A DNA stretch of 64,000 bases, from the NCBI GenBank assembly GCA_903845195.1, contig CAIMWO010000094.1, positions 1 through 64,000 on the forward strand. The letters run 5' to 3'. Below, piece by piece: positions 60,318 through 64,000 of the stretch. A model generated the notes under the pieces. The model had not been told where the DNA came from. It worked only from the letters and a program-made list of their open reading frames with translations, and made no database searches. Positions within the stretch are counted from its first letter, which is position 1. Each line of letters opens with the position of its first letter. The translations under genes and the position numbers were made by a program. Source of the DNA: an uncultured Phycisphaerales bacterium (GTDB taxonomy: Bacteria > Planctomycetota > Phycisphaerae > WQYP01).

Positions 60318-61040
60318 TTACTCGGCGCGGGCGCCGGCGGTTTTCTTGACGCGGCGTTTGCGGCCGACGGTCTGCTGTTCGGGGGTGGCGCGCTGGTTGG
60401 GGTACTGGTCGAGGATGGTGAGGGCTTCGAGGGGGTTGGGGGCGAAGAGGTCGGAGCCGATTTCTTCGGCGAGTCCTTCGGCGCGGTTGAAGACGCCGCC
60501 GGAGCAGATGATCTGGATCTTGGGGCAGATGCCGACGTCGTGGAGGAGGTCGATGAGCTGGCGAACCATGGGGGCGGCCGAGGGGATGGTGCCGTAGCAC
60601 ATGAGGACTTGCGGCTGAAGCTGGCCGATCCAGCCGACGATTTCGTCGTTGGGAACACCACCGCCGGCGAAGTGCACGGTCCACCCGTGGGCTTCGGCCA
60701 GGTCGGTGGTGATTTGGGCGCCGAGTTCTTCGGGTTCTCCAGGGGAGCAAATAACGAGCATGGTGCGGCCGTTACGATCGGAGCGGGAGAGGCGGAGGGT
60801 GAGCTGGTCGGCAAGCATGCGGAGGAGGCGGGCGGCCATGTGGTGGGTGCCGGTGTTGATGCGATCCGCGCGATAGAGAGACTGGATCTTGTCCATGGTC
60901 GGCCAGATGAGCTGCATGAGAATTTCTTCGGCGGAGAGACCTTCTTCAAAGGCTTCGGCAACGATGGCGCGTGCGCCGGAGCGATCGCCGTTGAAGAGGG
61001 GTTCGGTGAACTGTTCGAGAAGAGTTTCGAGGGCGGCCAT
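60318..61040 (-). CDS. B12-binding-domain homologue lacking the ligand histidine (paralogue 2)
   Basis: A 240-residue protein. AGGAG 7 bases before ATG 61040 sets the start. Helical cap: EEILMQLIWPTMDKIQSLYR (about 35-54). Rossmann domain: SPGEPEELGAQITTDLAEAHG (split; about 97-117), where DxHxxG is replaced by EPEELG, so neither Asp nor the cobalamin-binding His is present. The same substitution occurs in 30658-31479. The C-terminus is a basic tail (VGRKRRVKKTAGARAE) that could bind nucleic acid. Probably a signalling protein that no longer binds cobalamin in the base-off/His-on way. Confidence 0.75.
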   Translation of the reverse strand: MAALETLLEQFTEPLFNGDRSGARAIVAEAFEEGLSAEEILMQLIWPTMDKIQSLYRADRINTGTHHMAARLLRMLADQLTLRLSRSDRNGRTMLVICSPGEPEELGAQITTDLAEAHGWTVHFAGGGVPNDEIVGWIGQLQPQVLMCYGTIPSAAPMVRQLIDLLHDVGICPKIQIICSGGVFNRAEGLAEEIGSDLFAPNPLEALTILDQYPNQRATPEQQTVGRKRRVKKTAGARAE

Positions 61041-61626
61041 GAGAAGACTCCTGTGGCTAGCGACCAGCCGAGAGCATCCGTTCTCGAGGCGAGTCACAGG
61101 TATTGATACCGGCCGCTCCGGGCCGGGGATTGTGAAGCTTGTGGGCTGTTTCCTTCGCTTGGGCCTTTGCGTCAGGCGAGGGTCTCGTGCAACCCGTCAA
61201 TCTTCATGCACTAATTATCTGCTAGGCGGCGTGATAAACTCTTCCCATTTTAACATTACGTCTTATCTAGATTACCAAATTTGGCGTTTGACTTGGTAAT
61301 ATGAGACGATAAACACGAATATTAAGCCAAATTATTAGTTCTTATAAGACTATCAGAATGCAATAAAATTTTACCAATTTAACATTTTTTCTGTTAATTT
61401 GGGTAGTTTACAAAAACGGACGTTGGAGTATCGGGGGGAGTTGACGGGGGGGCGCGGCAAGACGGATGCAATTACATGCAGGAGAATTGGGGATACTGCG
61501 GATTTGCTGATTGGGATTCGAAGACTGCTGGCGTATTCCCGCAGAGGACGCGGGAGTTTTCACCGCCAAGGTACGAAGCACAGGGAGACGCACGAAGTTC
61601 TTGATGAACTGGGGCGGCTAATCATC
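61041..61626. other. AT-rich intergenic region
   Basis: No gene supported. It is markedly AT-rich at 61210-61400, with an inverted repeat ATTACCAA 61271-61278 / TTGGTAAT 61293-61300, a possible operator for the minus-strand B12-like gene, and a second TTACCAA at about 61372. A CACCGCCAAGG-type repeat is at 61560-61590. A forward frame from 61399 has no recognisable content. Confidence 0.45.
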
Positions 61627-61980
61627 TTATTTATGGTCAATGACGGGAAATCCGCGTCGATTATCTTTTCGGGGAAACAATTTCATTACGAGCCAAGCGG
61701 ATGGAACCGCCGGAAGTGCTGAGAAAGCTAACGCGACGATCGGCCATGCGGTGATACGCCAATAAAAATCTGGAGTACCCCCCGGGCCGACACACCACTG
61801 CGTGAATGGTTTTCCCAACGGATCATAGATCGCGCAGCTCACTGGAGACGGTAGCACGTACATCAGAATAATTTGGAAGAATTCCAGAATTACCGCACAA
61901 ATGACCCATATAGCGATGAGCCTGCGCAGAGACATGTGTGCATCTTCAAATGTATGACGATCAAGAGTTGATTCTTCCAT
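61627..61980 (-). CDS. Small membrane protein
   Basis: Up to 117 residues; ATG 61935 is an alternative start. Two hydrophobic helices (about residues 20-42 and 75-100) bracket a Cys-containing loop ([16 protein letters not shown]). The start overlaps the end of thiG by about 20 bases, so it may be co-transcribed with the thi genes. No family recognised. Confidence 0.5.
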   Translation of the reverse strand: MEESTLDRHTFEDAHMSLRRLIAIWVICAVILEFFQIILMYVLPSPVSCAIYDPLGKPFTQWCVGPGGTPDFYWRITAWPIVALAFSALPAVPSAWLVMKLFPRKDNRRGFPVIDHK

Positions 61981-62776
61981 CCCAGGGGCTGCTGGCGGTG
62001 GCGTAGAGTTTGCGGGGGATGCGGCCGGCGCGGGCGGCGTGGTAGCCGGATTGCCAGGCGTGGTTCATGGCCAGGGCCATGGCGAGGGGGTCTTTGGCGC
62101 TGGCGATGGCGGTGTTGAGCAGGACGCCATCGACGCCGAGTTCCATGGCGGCGGAGACGTCGGAGGCGGTGCCGACGCCGGCGTCGACGATGATGGGGAA
62201 GGTGGGATCGTTTTCCTTGAGTTGTTCGAGAATGATGCGGATGGCGTTGGGGTTCAGGACCCCCTGGCCGGAGCCGATGGGGGAGCCGGCGGGCATGATG
62301 GCGGCGGCGCCGGCGTCCTTGAGGCGTTTGCAGAGCATGACATCATCGGAGCAGTAGACGAGGACTTTGAAGCCGTCGGCGACGAGGGTTTTGAGGGCGT
62401 CGAGCGTGCCGAGGGGTTCGGGGAGGAGGGTCTTGGTGTCGCCGAGGCATTCGAGTTTGACCCATTCGGCGCCGCGGTAGCCGGAATGGGTGAGGAGTTC
62501 GCGGCCGAGGCGGGCGATGCGGACGACGTCTTCGGCGTTAAAGCAGCCGGCGGTGTTGGGGAGGATGGTGAATTTTTTGGGGTCAATGTATTCGAGGATG
62601 TTGCGGCCGGAGGATTTATCGAGGAGGCGTTCGCGGCGGACGGCCACGGTGACGCAATCGGCACCGGAGGCTTCGTGGCATTGCTGCATGAGTTCGAGGG
62701 AGGCGTATTTGCCGGTGCCGACGATTAAACGTGAGGCTAATGTGTAGGGGCCGATTTGGAGGGGAGGGATGGTCAT
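61961..62776 (-). CDS. thiG: Thiazole synthase
   Basis: A 271-residue TIM barrel forming the thiazole ring of thiamine from deoxyxylulose phosphate, dehydroglycine and ThiS thiocarboxylate. Start ATG 62776 ([20 protein letters not shown]) is typical; the frame upstream is repeat and thiS antiframe. Conserved Lys in [10 protein letters not shown] (about 96), phosphate loop [10 protein letters not shown] and [10 protein letters not shown] are present. It follows thiS on the same strand. Confidence 0.95.
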   Translation of the reverse strand: MTIPPLQIGPYTLASRLIVGTGKYASLELMQQCHEASGADCVTVAVRRERLLDKSSGRNILEYIDPKKFTILPNTAGCFNAEDVVRIARLGRELLTHSGYRGAEWVKLECLGDTKTLLPEPLGTLDALKTLVADGFKVLVYCSDDVMLCKRLKDAGAAAIMPAGSPIGSGQGVLNPNAIRIILEQLKENDPTFPIIVDAGVGTASDVSAAMELGVDGVLLNTAIASAKDPLAMALAMNHAWQSGYHAARAGRIPRKLYATASSPWDGRINS

Positions 62777-62793
62777 ATGCGGAGATTCCAAAA

Positions 62794-62869
62794 AACGATG
62801 AACGTGGAACGATGAACGATGAAGACGGGGGACGATGGTTTCAGCGTTCATCGTTCCACGTTCAGCGTT
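62794..62869. repeat. Inverted heptamer repeat between thiS and thiG
   Basis: Left arm 62794-62823 is made of AACGATG/AACGTGG heptamers; the right arm 62840-62869 is its complement with a few differences. An imperfect 30-bp hairpin in the thiS-thiG intercistronic space. Confidence 0.85.
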
Positions 62870-62873
62870 TCGT

Positions 62874-63074
62874 CTAGCCGCCGCCGACGGCGACGACGAC
62901 TTCGATTTTGTCGCCCGGGCACAGACGCGTGGATTCGTGTTCCTTGCGGAAGACGACTTCCTTGTTGCGTTCGACGGCATAGGCGGGGGTTTTGATTTCG
63001 CGGAGTTTGATGAGTCCGGCGACGGTGGTGCCGTCGGGGACTTCAAAATCACGACCGTTAAGGATGATCTTCAT
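62874..63074 (-). CDS. thiS: Sulfur carrier protein ThiS
   Basis: A 66-residue ubiquitin-like protein starting [20 protein letters not shown] and ending in the required Gly-Gly (VVAVGGG), which is adenylated and thiocarboxylated to donate sulfur to ThiG. TATAAT lies 6 bases before the ATG, so the message may be leaderless. No TPP riboswitch is seen in the short upstream gap. Confidence 0.93.
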   Translation of the reverse strand: MKIILNGRDFEVPDGTTVAGLIKLREIKTPAYAVERNKEVVFRKEHESTRLCPGDKIEVVVAVGGG

Positions 63075-63080
63075 ACCGGG

Positions 63081-63108
63081 ATTATAGAGGATTGGCGGGC
63101 TGGACCAA
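63081..63108 (-). promoter_or_regulatory. Promoter of thiS-thiG
   Basis: On the minus strand TTGGTC (63108-63103), a 16-base spacer, then TATAAT (63086-63081). The ATG follows 6 bases later, consistent with leaderless transcription. Confidence 0.55.
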
Positions 63109-63147
63109 AGGGGCATGGCAAGGCATTCACACGAGTGCGAGCCCTCG

Positions 63148-64000
<853 letters not shown>

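Noticed and set aside
61399-61722. 107-residue forward frame
   Set aside because: Contains a dispersed repeat, overlaps a minus-strand membrane gene and shows no domain.
63075-63147. TPP riboswitch upstream of thiS
   Set aside because: The gap is only about 70 bp, has no CTGAGA-type core, and the promoter abuts the ATG.

Overview
The window is high-GC bacterial DNA with the gene content of a Planctomycetota genome, most likely near the Phycisphaerae. The pointers are a PilMNO/PilBTC pilus cluster, a PEP-CTERM protein, DUF4159-type secreted proteins, a UroD-like/PhyH/AraC locus, homospermidine synthesis, and abundant heptanucleotide repeats between genes. Lineage is inferred from gene content only. 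No rRNA, tRNA or CRISPR array was seen.

Layout. 1-4.5 kb: a gene end, an EF-G2-like GTPase and a tandemly duplicated pair of membrane/zinc-ribbon proteins. 4.8-16.4 kb: one long type IV pilus operon (pilM, pilN, pilO, a pilP-like gene, pilB, pilT, pilC, two pseudopilins and a PilX-like protein with calcium-loop motifs). 16.5-19.2 kb: phosphoesterase, TPR protein, cyclodeaminase-like protein and a zinc-ribbon protein. 19.25-21.1 kb: leuA behind what reads as a complete leucine attenuator. 21.2-24.3 kb: UroD-like and PhyH genes divergent from an AraC regulator. 24.4-28 kb: a beta-propeller protein and a large DUF4159 protein. 28.4-34.7 kb: a FliA-like sigma factor, a long non-coding stretch with DnaA-box-like sites, a degenerate B12-sensor homologue, membrane proteins and a YdcF/L,D-transpeptidase fusion. 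35-43.2 kb: xseA, xseB, a repeat-rich exported protein, a hybrid sensor with no ATPase domain, prfB with a programmed frameshift, and a zinc-ribbon protein. 43.4-47.7 kb: glmS, a two-gene RelA/SpoT-type module bracketed by duplicated glmS 3' ends, and lnt. 47.9-50.7 kb: homospermidine synthase and an ornithine-decarboxylase-type enzyme. 50.8-54.2 kb: a DUF6504-like gene, a foreign-looking PD-(D/E)XK nuclease between palindromic repeats, and a leuC homologue. 55-59.1 kb: rny, a SugE/Gdx exporter, an M42 peptidase and an ArgA-like acetyltransferase. 59.2-64 kb: a PEP-CTERM protein, a second degenerate B12-sensor homologue, thiG, thiS and a histone-deacetylase-family gene cut by the window edge.

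Most notable: (1) a RelA/SpoT-domain gene and small partner inserted exactly at the 3' end of glmS, with a 66-bp glmS end duplicated on both sides and the start codon overlapping the glmS stop; (2) a leader peptide with 8 leucines in 20 residues followed by mutually exclusive hairpins and a terminator before leuA; (3) prfB with a CTTTGA shift site preceded by an 8-bp hairpin rather than a Shine-Dalgarno-like stimulator; (4) several unrelated heptamer repeat families between genes, one of them inside a peptidase gene; (5) an apparent strand-composition flip from about 23.4 to 49.45 kb; (6) two B12-binding homologues lacking the cobalamin-ligating histidine. By eye the + strand is G-rich up to about 23 kb and after 49.5 kb, and C-rich between, largely regardless of gene direction.
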